Shown here in pieces: positions 23,234 through 33,855 of a stretch of 64,000 nucleotides of DNA. Made by a program: the position numbers and the translations under genes. The notes beneath the pieces are model-generated. The model was not told where the DNA came from. It was given only the letters and a program-made list of their open reading frames with translations, and did no database searches. This stretch comes from Lindgomyces ingoldianus (taxonomy: Eukaryota; Ascomycota; Dothideomycetes; Pleosporales; Lindgomycetaceae): NCBI RefSeq assembly GCF_010093535.1, contig NW_022985218.1, positions 234,979 through 298,978 on the forward strand, in the 5' to 3' direction. How positions within the stretch are numbered: position 1 is the stretch's first letter; every line of letters starts with the position of its first letter.

Positions 23234-24694
23234 TCAATCTGGCTCCGTCATCTCACCAAAATGCCAACAAGCCATTTCCATCTCATCCTCCTTCAAAAAG
23301 CGATAGCTTGAAATACCCTCTCCACCAATTGCCGCTCGCAGTTCCACCACCGCTTCATACAACCAATCATTATTCCTCGAGCTGACTAGCTTAATCTTGA
23401 AAGTCTTCAGCTTAGGAGCGTGAACGTTCCTGTCTTTAATATACTCCCCAATAATCCGAATCTTTTTATTACAATTCAACCCGACGGCCCATGGACAGTA
23501 CTTCACGAAGTCGTCACGGAGAGTCAACTCCTGGATACCAGACGGAAGCACTTCTTCCAACCGGGCGGCGAAGTTAGGGAACCAGCCCAGAATCATAATC
23601 ATTGGGACTTCAACTCGTCTGAGGTTCGCCATGTCTTTCAGTACTGTCATTGTGCCTTGAATGACGGGAAAGGAAAGCCCCTGCTCAAATATCTCCTTCT
23701 GAGAAGCTGATCCAGGGGCAAGGCCGAGAGAAATCTCAACTTCCTCTAGTGTGTTCAAGACACCATTGAGTACGGAGTTCAAGTTGTCGAGCTGGAGGAC
23801 CGGAGAAGCGATTGGACGCCAAGGGACATGAATATTGAAAAGGAGCTCATAATCGTAGTGGAGAGATCTTAGATTCGGGGTCGCAGCTAACAGCTGGGCT
23901 AAAGTAGTTCGACTGATGTTACTGCGGAAGAGGTGTAACTTTGTCAGACTTTCGTTCCGGGGTGCTGCGGGCTGGTTCCAACGGAATTGCCAAGGCTCTG
24001 ACATAGTCCATTCAAACGTCTTGACATTCGGGAGATAAAAGATCGGGCGGATTAGGTTAAGGTCCATATAAGATACAGAGTTCTCCGTGTCCAACTTTCG
24101 ATCTCCAAGTATAACATGGCTGAGTTTTGGGAGAAGATGCCCCGCGCGCTTTAGGATCTGTGGTATGAAGAGGGAGTACATCAGGAAGCCATCTCCAAGT
24201 TCCAGCGTGGTCAGCTCCGTGAATCGAGTAAGCACTAAGATTGCTAGAGCGTCTTTGCTCCGTCCTCTCAACTGTGGCAATGACTTGTGCATCTCCTCAT
24301 CTACGAATTGATAAAATCGATTCGATGCAAATATCATCTGGGCTTTCGAGAGAGCGGTGCAGCCTTCTAGACCCCAGAGATTGACCGTTGAGGTATTAGT
24401 TTCTTCTTGCCACGGATTGTATTTTGTCCAGCACGGATGGGTTCCTAAGAGCCTGAAAGTGGTAACATAGGAGGCGAGGTAGGGACGTTCAAGCAAAGTG
24501 CGGAGGAGAAATGCAAGGCGTCGAGCACACCATCGAGAGTTCTCGGCCTTGAACGTAATCTCGTGGTAGAGGTGCGGGATTATTTCTTGGTGGAGAGGCT
24601 TACACACTCGGAGAAGGGAATTAAATTCCTTTTTTGAGAGGTAATCGAGAATGAGAGGAAGTAAATCTAGTGGTATATCCGAGAATCGAGCCAT
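23234..24694 (-). CDS. F-box protein
   Basis: A single exon of 486 codons starts at the ATG at 24694 (MARFSDIPLDLLPLILDYLS). An in-frame upstream extension of 17 codons is poorly conserved in character. Residues ~3-45 form an F-box (IPLDLLPLILDYLSKKEFNS, then LLRVCKPLH). The remainder has Leu-rich, repeat-like segments (LTKLHLF, LRSLHYD, ELTLRDDF) resembling degenerate LRRs of fungal F-box proteins. Such proteins bind Skp1 in SCF ubiquitin ligases and bring substrates through the C-terminal part. The target is unknown. A broken F-box relic lies 2 kb to the right. Its 3' end converges on the esterase gene with ~140 bp between the stops. Confidence 0.85.
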   Translation of the reverse strand: MARFSDIPLDLLPLILDYLSKKEFNSLLRVCKPLHQEIIPHLYHEITFKAENSRWCARRLAFLLRTLLERPYLASYVTTFRLLGTHPCWTKYNPWQEETNTSTVNLWGLEGCTALSKAQMIFASNRFYQFVDEEMHKSLPQLRGRSKDALAILVLTRFTELTTLELGDGFLMYSLFIPQILKRAGHLLPKLSHVILGDRKLDTENSVSYMDLNLIRPIFYLPNVKTFEWTMSEPWQFRWNQPAAPRNESLTKLHLFRSNISRTTLAQLLAATPNLRSLHYDYELLFNIHVPWRPIASPVLQLDNLNSVLNGVLNTLEEVEISLGLAPGSASQKEIFEQGLSFPVIQGTMTVLKDMANLRRVEVPMIMILGWFPNFAARLEEVLPSGIQELTLRDDFVKYCPWAVGLNCNKKIRIIGEYIKDRNVHAPKLKTFKIKLVSSRNNDWLYEAVVELRAAIGGEGISSYRFLKEDEMEMACWHFGEMTEPD

Positions 24695-24997
24695 GGCTGA
24701 TATTTCCCAAGTGCTGTGTGAATAATGATAAAGCGGATGACACAAAGGCTATTATATTCTTTACAGATTCGCGTGGAGTGAAAGTAAGGTTGCGAATAGA
24801 TCTTCCGATTCGAACACTAGTATCGATTTTGGGGTCGAAGAGAGATAAGGGGAAGGTGAGATACAAGGTGAGTGAATTTGAGTCGTCACATGCTTCAGCC
24901 ACTGAGCTGTTGCCTTCCCTGGCAAGCTGAGCAAAGCGTTGTGCGCTCCCCTTTCTGGAAACTCTCTAGCCCCATGCAGATTGCGTTCAAATTAGGC

Positions 24998-25405
24998 TCA
25001 CCCGAGTAGCCAAATCAGGTAATCGGGTTCGCCGAAAACCTCGTTTCCAACCGGAGTCTGCACGTCTCCTGGATAGGTACATATAGTGGATATCTGAGCA
25101 GCTCTGGTCCGAGATTCTTTTGAACTACAATCGAACGAGGTGAGCGGCATCGAGGTATATTTTGGCATGTGGTACATATGCAGGAGTACAGCCTCCGCGA
25201 CCGGAAATACATAATCCCTGGCCCCAATAAAATCTCTACGGCACAGCAATTCCATAACACCTCTACAGGCGCCGATTGGCCAAAGCCGACTATCAGTCAT
25301 ATTGAGTGCATTGAACGCAAATGATTGAAACGTCGTCCGATCACGACTTAGTGGCGCATCTAAATCCAGACCCAGTATCTCGACCAGTTTTTCATCATTC
25401 GTCAT
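24998..25405 (-). CDS. Small hypothetical protein
   Basis: An open frame of 136 codons from the ATG at 25405 (MTNDEKLVEILGLDLDAPLS) has balanced composition and regular helix-like spacing. A Met 17 codons further upstream is also in frame. The frame ends at a TGA directly in a GGTGAG context, so the stop could instead lie in an intron and the gene continue; I could not find a convincing next exon. No family is recognised. Confidence 0.4.
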   Translation of the reverse strand: MTNDEKLVEILGLDLDAPLSRDRTTFQSFAFNALNMTDSRLWPIGACRGVMELLCRRDFIGARDYVFPVAEAVLLHMYHMPKYTSMPLTSFDCSSKESRTRAAQISTICTYPGDVQTPVGNEVFGEPDYLIWLLG

Positions 25406-26489
25406 TGTATTGCATGTTGGCGGAGGATTGCACGACCGTTTGACACCCTCCCTCATTCTAGCAATAGATTTAGCAGAGTAAGTATCATGTCCCGCCTGTC
25501 AATTCTCTTTGGAACGCGTCAGCCGTATTTGGATAAAGGCGCCCATGACATCATCAAGGATTCTGAGTTACACGGCCCGTCCGAAGTGCGTTTGAGTGGT
25601 GCTGGGTTTCAAGTCCTAGCGGGAGACCGTCTCGGAGACCATCTCGGCTGGCCCCGAGACAGTCGTTCCAAATAACCCCGATTAGGATATATAAGGCGGA
25701 ATAGTGTAACCCCCTTGACAAGATCCTAGTGTTCCGACCTATGCCACTGGAGTAGCATAGGGTAAATCACCTTCGCCACTATAGACTTATTCTCGCATGT
25801 AGTCATAGGGTCCGTAAGTTGATAACTGGACCGTGAGAAAGACTGCCCCGCAGGCTGTCAAATTAAAACAGGTTACAGACTTGTTAGGCAGTCCAAGAAG
25901 ATGTTGACTGGTCCGGAAAATGGCGGCTTCATCCATTCTCGCCCCTGCCGAGGGTTTAGGTTCGGCTACCTCGGACTTTAAGGAGGTTTCTGGGGGGTGG
26001 TGTTAAATTGGAAAGGAAACTGTGTTGGAGACATGTCCGCCTGGAGCGAGAGATGACAGAGCTTTGGTGGAAGGCGGAGCTCAAATTGCGCTATAATAGA
26101 GAAAAGTGGGTACCCAGTGATGCATGGCACTGGAATCTCGAAGGTTTCTAGTTATTCAATTCCAGTAAGGTCCAAATATCCCTGAAACTGTTTTGATAGG
26201 TAGGGTTGTCCGTAGGAAAGCCATGTCGAATCATAAGTTTCAATGTCGACAACCAGAGGTTTAGGCGTCTTCTCGCTAATGTAAGATGCTTCGTTCATTT
26301 ACTAAGGTCTAACCAAGATCCATCAATTAATATGTCGTTGAGTAGATAACGGTATGCAATATCGGGCTTAGCTAAATCGCGCATATCGATGTTTATCTCG
26401 CAAATCAGTTCTTAAAGCTAGGGAGGCTTGAAGCTAGGGAGTACCCCAGAGAATCCCACTGAGACGGCAGGGGATAAAGCTTGCAGTAC
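25406..26489. other. Intergenic, no supported gene
   Basis: Short open frames only. A duplicated GTCTCGGAGACC-type motif is seen near 25630. The stretch has ordinary to AT-rich composition and many stops. Confidence 0.45.
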
Positions 26490-27273
26490 GAATCATGATG
26501 GTGGTGATACTCGTGAAGTGGGAGCGGGCATGGAACAGCGAGCTTTATACCCCCTTACCCATGAGGAAGGCCGGGCTATTCTGTCGAATAGTATATTCCA
26601 GTTTCCGAAGTCTAGGGGGGGGGAAGAAAGTAGTTCTATCAGGCGGTCGAACGTTATTTGGGTATCGGATGACTGTGTTTGTCTCGACATTGCAGTAAAC
26701 TTCCTCCATTGATGAGAAGCGGGAGAGGGGTAACTCTCATAGTGGCTTTTCATGTATCCCCCAGTCGAATGAGCCGAGCATATTAAGAACTCCGTAAAGA
26801 AATTCAGTGGCATCGTTGTCACAGTCTGTAATCTCCAGATGATGTAGCGATGGTAGCTCCAAGTATAATAGAGCAGCAATACCCCAAAACGGCTCAAGCT
26901 TGTAGATCCATGGAGCCTTTGGTCGTGCCCGATACGCGGTTTCTCTGCAAATATTTGAAGGAAATTCTTGTATTACGCCATCGCAAGTTATGGCAGATAA
27001 TATGGTCTAGTCTTATAATTTGAAAAAGCCAAGTAGAAGCGTTTTGACGTATTTTGGCACACATGGTATCGGAGAGGAGGGTAAAGAGGAATGAGTCGAT
27101 TCGAGGAGCGTTCCGAGATCGAATACTAAGATCGGTATGGTGGTATAGGGGGAGGCAAGTAGTCGTGTACAGCATCTTCAAGACCAGGCAGAATGTGATC
27201 ATGTCACGCTAGTCCGAATAAAAGAAACGATGTGCTCAATGAGCTCCGGAGACAGGTCGGAGAAGGAGATCAT
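26490..27273 (-). pseudogene. F-box gene relic
   Basis: An ATG at 27273 opens MISFSDLSPELIEHIVSFI, a typical F-box start. The frame then hits TGA within a few codons, and F-box-family-like segments continue in other frames: LPLYHHTDLSIRSRNAP and IDSFLFTLLSDTMCAKI in 26894-27202, then shorter pieces down to about 26490. At least one frameshift and one stop separate them. The order (F-box, YHHTDLSI-type strand, helix) matches fungal F-box proteins with C-terminal repeats. An intron could explain one break but not all of them. It probably once encoded an SCF substrate adaptor. Confidence 0.5.
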
Positions 27274-27776
27274 AATGGCGGACGCTGGCGGGCAAGAAGC
27301 TACAGAAGTCTTGCAACGGCAGAATTACTGAATGTTGGCGCTTGTCACAGATGACGGATAGGATTGTGACAGCCCAGCCTGTGCCGGGATTCACCGAGAC
27401 CGCTGAGAGAATATATAATTATTTCCCAAAACAGATCTCATGTATCCTATCATACACAGGATGTGCTAACATGCGGTACTCTGATATTACTTGAAGGATA
27501 CTCTGTAGCTGTAGGTCTGTCGTAGGGAGCGGGGGGGTGATCCACAGGTGTAGATGGATTGGGCTAGCGGCTTGGCATATCTGCTCTGAGCTCGAACTTC
27601 TACGCGGCTCATGTTGCCTTGAAGCTCAAGCTCAAGCTCGTAGTCAACACCAGGAAGCCGCCTTTACTCCCCCACGAAGCCGCCGAATCTCGCGCCCACC
27701 TCAACCACCCTAAGCCTTCTTCGCGCAGTCTCTAGCACCCTGCCATTACTCACTCTCCGCCAGCACACTCACCAAT
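27274..27776. other. Divergent intergenic region: promoter of proteasome alpha-5
   Basis: The region lies between the F-box relic (minus) and the proteasome gene (plus). The right end is C/T-rich directly upstream of the ATG, as in many fungal leaders. No other feature is supported. Confidence 0.5.
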
Positions 27777-28806
27777 ATGGTATGCACCCGCTTGAAGCCA
27801 TCGGAGCTCAATTTGCTGACTGTTGTAGTTCATAGCGCGAAGTGAATATGGTATGTTCTCTTTATACTCAGAAATCGACTACTCTTTGCTGACTGCCGCC
27901 CGTTAGATCGTGGTATCAAGTATGCGGTCTAGCCACTACTCGCACAATCCCCTCAAGCTCACCTATTCGCAGCACCTTCTCCCCCGAAGGCCGCCTCTTC
28001 CAAGTCGAATACTCTCTAGAAGCCATCAAGCTCGGTTCAACAGCAATAGGCGTGCGTACTCTTTCATGCTCCACATCGCCAAACAGCCGGCTCGCAGTCC
28101 AGCAACACATAAGCTTACACAGAGCGTAGGTAGCTACGGGCGATGGCGTAATTCTGGGCGTCGAGAAGCGAGTAACATCCACCCTGCTCGAAACCAGCTC
28201 TGTCGAGAAGATCGTCGAGATTGACCGACACATTGGATGCGCCATGTCGGGTCTGCAGGCCGACGCCCGGAGTATGATCGAGCATGCCCGAGTAGAGTCG
28301 CAAAACCACGCCTTCAACTACAACGAGCCGCTGCGGGTTGAGAGCTGTACCCAGGCGATATGTGATCTGGCGCTGAGGTTTGGTGAGGGTGCGGAAGGAG
28401 AGGAGAGCATAATGTCAAGGCCGTTTGGTGTGGCGCTGTTGATTGCAGGATATGATGAAGACGGCCCAAGTCTGTATGTCCACATCCTCTCCCGTAAGCG
28501 TATTTTGTAAGCCTGACTTTATTGTATAGCTACCACGCTGAGCCCTCTGGTACCTTCTACCGCTACGACGCCAAAGCCATTGGCTCCGGCTCCGAAGGCG
28601 CTCAAGCCGAACTCCAGAACGAATTCCACAAGTCTCTAACTCTCCCTGAGGCCGAAGTCCTCGTTCTCAAGACGCTCAAGCAGGTCATGGAGGAGAAATT
28701 GGATAGCAAGAACGTGCAGTTAGCGAGCGTGACGAAGAACGATGGTTTCAAGATCTATACCGACGAACAGATGGAGCAGGTTGTAGGGAGACTACCTGCA
28801 AATTAG
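27777..28806 (+). CDS. pup2: 20S proteasome subunit alpha type 5
   Basis: Six exons: 27777-27779 (ATG only), 27829-27850, 27907-27919, 27973-28051, 28130-28473 and 28530-28806. The total is 738 nt (245 aa), the family's normal length, with all phases closing. The alpha-subunit signature is clear across exons 2-4 ([20 protein letters not shown] then [17 protein letters not shown]). [14 protein letters not shown] follows in exon 5 and [20 protein letters not shown] in exon 6. The protein is a structural subunit of the outer alpha ring of the 20S core and has no catalytic Thr. The codon just before TTC (Phe2) in genomic DNA is TAG, so the initiator must come from a separate exon; the nearest ATG|GTATGC provides it. 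The cluster of five introns near the 5' end is typical of ancestral-intron-rich fungal housekeeping genes. Confidence 0.95.
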
Positions 28807-29185
28807 AAGCTGCGTGGGTTAAGTGCAAGCCAACCGGTATGGTAGATGAGCGACATGCGAAATGATGGGGTATCAAGCCACTTTTGGCATCCCATAGCCC
28901 GATGATACAAAATAGAGAATCTTCAATACCAATATCCGGACCCTCAACAGACTTGAAGAGTGTGCATTGCATAGCTAGCTTCAGCTATCACAAACATGAT
29001 AACGGCTGAATTTCTCAATTTCTCAATGAACACACACCCACACCACACTTCGAGTTGAAGAAAGTCTATTCTGCATACTATACAGTCCTCAGCGGACGCA
29101 TATTTTCAGTCGTCTATAGTACACTCCCATTCCCAAACCCCACTTCCCATTCCAGAGTATGCCACATCAGACCATACCGTGATAT
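28807..29185. other. Convergent 3' region between proteasome alpha-5 and QCR10
   Basis: Contains the two 3' UTRs. No coding frame is supported. Confidence 0.5.
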
Positions 29186-29933
29186 TTAGAACGGGTTATC
29201 TTCCGGCGGAATCTCTTTGACAAAGTAATCCCCGATAACCGGAATCTTCTGCATGATATCAATACGCACGCGCGGAACCTCGGAGAAGAAGAAGAGCGCA
29301 AAGATACCGGCTACGCCGCCGAATCCGCCTGCGAGGACGCCGCTGTGAGGGAGTTAGGATGCTGGATGGTACGTTCGATGGAGGGGAAGGGGAAGGAGTG
29401 GAATGGGGTGGGATATGGAGATGGGTAAACGTACTACTTCATGAGTGTCCGGGAGGTGATGCCGTGGTAATTCATCTGAGTTTTGTATCTGTGGGGAGGA
29501 TATATATTAGCTGGGAGTCTGATGCGAATTCACACGGTTCTTCTACTCGTATGCGTTGGCGATATCCGGGCTTGCCTGTAGCTCCACATGGTGGCTTGTC
29601 GCTCCAACAATGCTGGCTGTGGGAGCTCTTTCTTTCCATCCTTTATTCCACGGATCCCTCCTCTACATCCTCTTCTCCATCCCTGTCTCCGCCATCTAAC
29701 ATCTAACAAAGAGCGGGAATACACGTACGCAGGACCGAAAGGACTCCGGTAAGCCTTATAATCCGATCGCACAGACTAAATTCTCGTTAGCTAATGTCCC
29801 ACTCCAAGTCCCTCATCCCGCAGTCCGCTATTCCCAAACCCGGCTGAACGCTCCAATGGCTCCGGAGAAAGCTTACCCAAGCAGCGGGTGTCTTGCCCCT
29901 GGAAGCAGATGGGGTTTTGATCGTTTGCGACAT
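29186..29933 (-). CDS. qcr10: Cytochrome bc1 complex subunit 10 (QCR10)
   Basis: Four exons: 29933-29877, 29775-29729, 29488-29438 and 29342-29186. Introns are 101, 240 and 95 nt; the sum is 312 nt (103 aa) with exact phase closure. The product is a small subunit of mitochondrial complex III. A Ser/Lys/Pro-rich N-terminus leads to SDYKAYRSPFGPA, then a Gly-rich membrane helix (GVLAGGFGGVAGIFALFFF, ~53-71). The tail contains IMQKIPVIGDY and ends PPEDNPF. The tail parallels yeast Qcr10 (KIPLLGP...PPEDKPN). No exon is longer than 52 codons, so simple ORF calling misses the gene. The first intron has GCTAAC before its acceptor, which supports the model. Its 3' end faces that of the proteasome gene. 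Confidence 0.9.
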
Positions 29934-30430
29934 GGTTGCGGTAGTATGCTGGGATGCCGTGGTGAATGAGGTTGGTGATGCTGGGACGCAGAAGTTGGAG
30001 GCTCGGGTGTTGGGACTTGGCGGGATGGCCATGGGTGGCGGGCCAATGGCAGGGCACGGGTGAAGCCGGGATTAGAATGGCATGGGGTGAGAGGTGGAAG
30101 TGGATGACGGTCTAAGAGTCTGGTTCCTTAGATATTTGTTCATGAGTGGATATTATGTTATCTTCCCCCAAACGTATCGAATTCTCTATCATCTTCTATC
30201 TAGGTATATGCATTTCCCCTCACTACCACGCTGTTTGAAGCATGGAATTTGCTCTTCGCTTCTTGAAAAGAAAACCATATTCAACATTCATATTCAACAT
30301 TCATGGTATATTTTCTGTAACGGCATACGCTTTTTTAGTCTCCGCCTGGGCGCGAACATTAGGTAAAGAGAGTGTTCTAGAAACCATCGCTCTTGGAAGT
30401 GGTCGTCTTTCCCGTCAGAACACGACTTTT
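29934..30430. other. Intergenic between QCR10 and the MFS gene
   Basis: Holds the QCR10 promoter and the 3' UTR of the transporter, both on the minus strand. No gene is supported. Confidence 0.5.
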
Positions 30431-32469
30431 CTATACTTGATTCCCGCCTTCTTTCCTTGCCGCGTTCTTAGCGTCGACGGTTTCGCGCCACTGCTTTCCG
30501 TAAAGCGTAGTAATGTAGGTTACAATTGTGGCGACAACAATGAAAATGGAGGAAATAGTCGAGAACCAACCCACGCCAATCTTGCGGATAGCGGGGAGAC
30601 AGACTGCGCTGCCTGCGGCGGCGAACATGTAGCGGACCATGTAGTTCCCGGCTATGGAGTAGAGGTTAGGAACTATGTCATGCAGATTGGTAATTATAGG
30701 GTAAAATAAGACCTACCAACCACCTCAGCACTCCTTTTCTGCATGACATCCAAGCAATAGGTGTTTAGGCAGGGAAAGCAGAACAGCTGCGCGACACCCT
30801 GAAGGAACATCATCACCACTAGGAGTGCAACACCACCTTTTCTCTTCTCCACACTCCAGCCGTAAATAATCATGCAAGCCGGAATGATGACGCCCATAAA
30901 GATGAGGCAGCTTCGGAGTCGGTCCTCAGCCACCCGTTGACCTCTGATCCGGATGTACTTCTTGACTATATGGTCGGCCCACCGGCCACCGAAGAAAGTG
31001 CCAAGGAGGTAACCACACCCGGGAGCGATGTAGAAGAGGCCAGATTGAAGTGGCGAGGTCAAGTTGAATCGTGGATTGAGAACGTAGCGAATGGGAGTTA
31101 GGAGAGAGTACATGTTCCACACTAAGGAAGATGATGCTAGTGCCTGTAATGAGGTCAGTACAAAATATGTCAAAGAAGTTGAGGGACATACAACTGTGAG
31201 AAGATTGGGGTAGCGGTAAAGTCGTATGACTCGGAATGGGTTGAGCCACTGCCACATCTTTCTAGCTTTGGTGGAACCAGAGAGTCCTTCCAATTCCTTA
31301 GAACGCTTGTAGTGAATAGTTTCTGGCTGTAGAAAGAAGACAAGCATCGTGGCAGTTCCCGCCAAGGCAGTCTGCAACCAGAATATGTCTCTCCATGATC
31401 GGAAGGTGACAATGATGCCTCCAATAAAGGGACCTGACATCTCTTAGCAATCCCTCTAAATATAGAGTGGGTAGGATAAGGCACCTAGAGCGGGGCCAAT
31501 CAAGGTACCAGACTAGGAGATGGTCAGACCGTGCCTTTGAAATGGTCGGGAATTAGGGGGGGATTGAATACCATGAACCAGCCGAGCGCAGTTCCACGTT
31601 CAATCTAGCATGCAGTTAGCTTTGTAACTCTCGAAAAGAGCGGAGGGGTCCTCCTGTATGTTGACGAAAAAAAACTACGGGAGGCTTGTCAATATCAGGG
31701 GACACTTTCTCAACCTAGTAATATGCATCAAGGGCATTCTTGACTCCGGTAGTGTTCTATACAATGGTCCAACACGGAGAGTACTTACTGGTTTGTACAT
31801 ATCCCCGATGACGCTCGATCCGATGACTAGAAAAGCTGTGCCTTGGAAAGCTGTTAAGATTCGGAAGACGAAGAAGGATGCTAGATTCGGCGCTAAGGCT
31901 GTTCCAATAGAGAAGGCGAGGAACAGTGCCGCACTTCCTACCGAGACCTGACGATGGGAAGTTAGTTGAGCAGTTGATCCTACGGCCCGAACAATGTTTC
32001 ATCTCCTTGGGGAATATAGCATGTGATGAATATATGTATTTGGGTAATTGCGTACCCATCTTCGTCCGTAAATAGTTCCAAATGGCCCATAGAAACATGG
32101 ACTAAGACCCATGAACACCATGTAACATGCATTTGAGACATTGATAATGGAACCATCACAGTTATAAGTCGCCGCCACCTCGGGCACCGCTGATAGAACA
32201 GTGGTTGATGAGATAGGGGCAAGAAAGCTGCAGAAGGATAAGACAGCAGTGATAACTTTCTTTCTGCTTGGTGAGTACCGGTTGTAAACTTCGTCCTCAT
32301 CACCGGTTACTACATATGGAACATCGGCCATACCATGGTGGCTAATGCTCGAGATCGTCGGCTCCAGCGGCGGCGATCGGTCTTCTCCAGGGACGATCGA
32401 TGTGAATTGCTTCTCGGAATCATTGACTTGAGAGCTGTTGGGCTCTCGAGTTGAGGGGATGTGTGCCAT
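30431..32469 (-). CDS. MFS transporter, DHA1 family (drug:H+ antiporter type)
   Basis: Seven exons: 32469-32056, 31947-31789, 31604-31572, 31512-31485, 31433-31192, 31143-30717 and 30651-30431. The sum is 1524 nt (507 aa) and every phase closes. After an ~85-residue hydrophilic N-terminus, the first helix is followed by the conserved loop YGRRW (motif A region). Then come ILTAFQGTAFLVIGSSVIGD, ERGTALGWFM and GTLIGPALGPFIGGIIVTFR (motif C-like), with FRSWRDIFWLQT after it. Twelve helices are expected; the second half includes NYMVRYMFAAAGSA. The family exports small molecules or polyamines across the plasma membrane using the proton gradient. The pattern resembles the Qdr/Dtr1 group, but the substrate cannot be stated. 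Exons 3 and 4 are only 33 and 28 nt. Confidence 0.88.
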
Positions 32470-32882
32470 GGTGGGGTAACATAAGCCTCAGTGAACTAGA
32501 ATGCCAGACGAGAGAGTAGAGGAAGGTCAATATATGGGTTGAAGTCTTGTACTCAGACAAGACAATAAAAGTGGGTGTTGCGAGAGTCCTGGAAAGTGTA
32601 TGCAGGAACGAGAAATATTGGAAGGAAAGTGAGTCAAGAGCCTTTCATGGCCAAAGATTTTAAGGTGGCAGAGTACCCGAATATCACATCTCTTCTGCGT
32701 TAGTGCATCATCATTTAAAGAGCTTAGTTGGTTGAGAGGTCTCTTTGCCGTCATACCCGGAACGCTTTTCCGGTGAGCAGTCGATTCCCCGCCTGATAAG
32801 GTGGTCTATCCGAATCTCGGAGTCGGGAATATCTTCGGAATAATGTCTGGCGGAATTGCTTTCGGAATGGTGCCGAAAGTTT
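32470..32882. other. Intergenic: MFS gene promoter
   Basis: Upstream region of the transporter. Only short unsupported frames are present. Confidence 0.45.
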
Positions 32883-33384
32883 TTAGTTGCATGATTGGTG
32901 AAAACCGCCGTCAAGTAAATTTGCTCGTGTGCAGCGAGAATAGTGATGATGTCGAAGCGAAGTTTCCGAGCCGCTAACCCACCCCTGTTCTGGGCCTGGA
33001 TTCACATGCTGGTAACGACAACCGCCCGTGGACGGCAATAACGCGATGAGTCTCACTTCGAGCTGGTACTATGTCGCATAGTGATACGTTCAATGGAACG
33101 TGAACAAGGATAAAGAATATTTTTCGAACCTGTTGCAATAGTTCAGGGAACATCTCATCAATGTCTCTGTAGGGGAAGGTTCCATTGTATGTGCCATCAT
33201 ACAGTAGGTGCATGCTGACAACGCCTGATAGTGAGTTATGTACTCATGCCCCAAAGCCCGATATCCTTCCAACTCTTGAGAGTTATCCGTCTGAACGCCA
33301 AGTCTCAAAATCTCGAATCTTGCAAGAAATCTTACCTGCATAATGCATACCAAAACGCCGATCCATGCAACCATAGCCTGTCAT
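32883..33384 (-). CDS. Tentative small three-exon gene, unknown function
   Basis: A possible model is 33384-33351, 33224-33130 and 33068-32883, joined by GTATGC...CTATCAG and GTTCGA...CATAG introns (126 and 61 nt). It gives 315 nt (104 aa) with closed phases. The central exon reads VVSMHLLYDGTYNGTFPYRD, then IDEMFPELLQQ, which looks like real protein. The last exon is Gly/His/Asn-rich and less convincing. No family is recognised. Neither intron has a strong CTAAC branch site. It may be chance, or a fragment of an older gene. Confidence 0.25.
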
Positions 33385-33402
33385 ATTGACTACAGCCTGC
33401 TT

Positions 33403-33855
33403 TTATATACTGAGCCTATCAAGGCTGAGTCGGTCTACGCTTCGTTGTCTTTTCACCATACCCAGCTTGTAAAACTTCTCTTCTCCAGTGGCGGTACGAC
33501 CACCAATATACCACTTCTCTGATCCTATGACCTCGCGGAATCCTTCTGATGAGCTGTCCGAGCCTCTTCGATTTTTTCGCGAAGCACCAGGTATTGGGAA
33601 TGCCTTTGCCGTGGGCGATGTCGATCGGTGGTAAGGAGCAGTGTGCTGCCGTGTTGGCTGAAACTGGCCAGTTGCTTGCACAGCTGCAGCCGTGGAGCCC
33701 GCCGAAGACGGCCCAGCCTTGGTTGTTATTGTGCGTGTTGCGGATGAGGAGGCATGGGATGTGGATTGAGAAGGCGATGTAGCGGCCTTCTGGATGGCCG
33801 ACTGGGCACGAAACGCTGCAAGGAAATTCGAGAAGAAGGGCCGGTTGGTGGTCAT
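33403..33855 (-). CDS. Small conserved-looking fungal protein, disordered with basic C-terminus
   Basis: The single exon is 150 codons from the ATG at 33855 (MTTNRPFFSNFLAAFRAQ). An upstream in-frame ATG at 33909 exists but has a poorer start context. The middle is Ser/Thr/Ala-rich and probably disordered. The C-terminus is well structured in appearance: GSEKWYIGGRTATGEEKFYK followed by LGMVKRQRSVDRLSLDRLSI, with RxxS sites suited to basophilic kinases. I believe the WYIGGRTATGEEKFY block is a conserved motif of small uncharacterised ascomycete proteins, but I cannot name it. Function is unknown. Confidence 0.65.
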   Translation of the reverse strand: MTTNRPFFSNFLAAFRAQSAIQKAATSPSQSTSHASSSATRTITTKAGPSSAGSTAAAVQATGQFQPTRQHTAPYHRSTSPTAKAFPIPGASRKNRRGSDSSSEGFREVIGSEKWYIGGRTATGEEKFYKLGMVKRQRSVDRLSLDRLSI

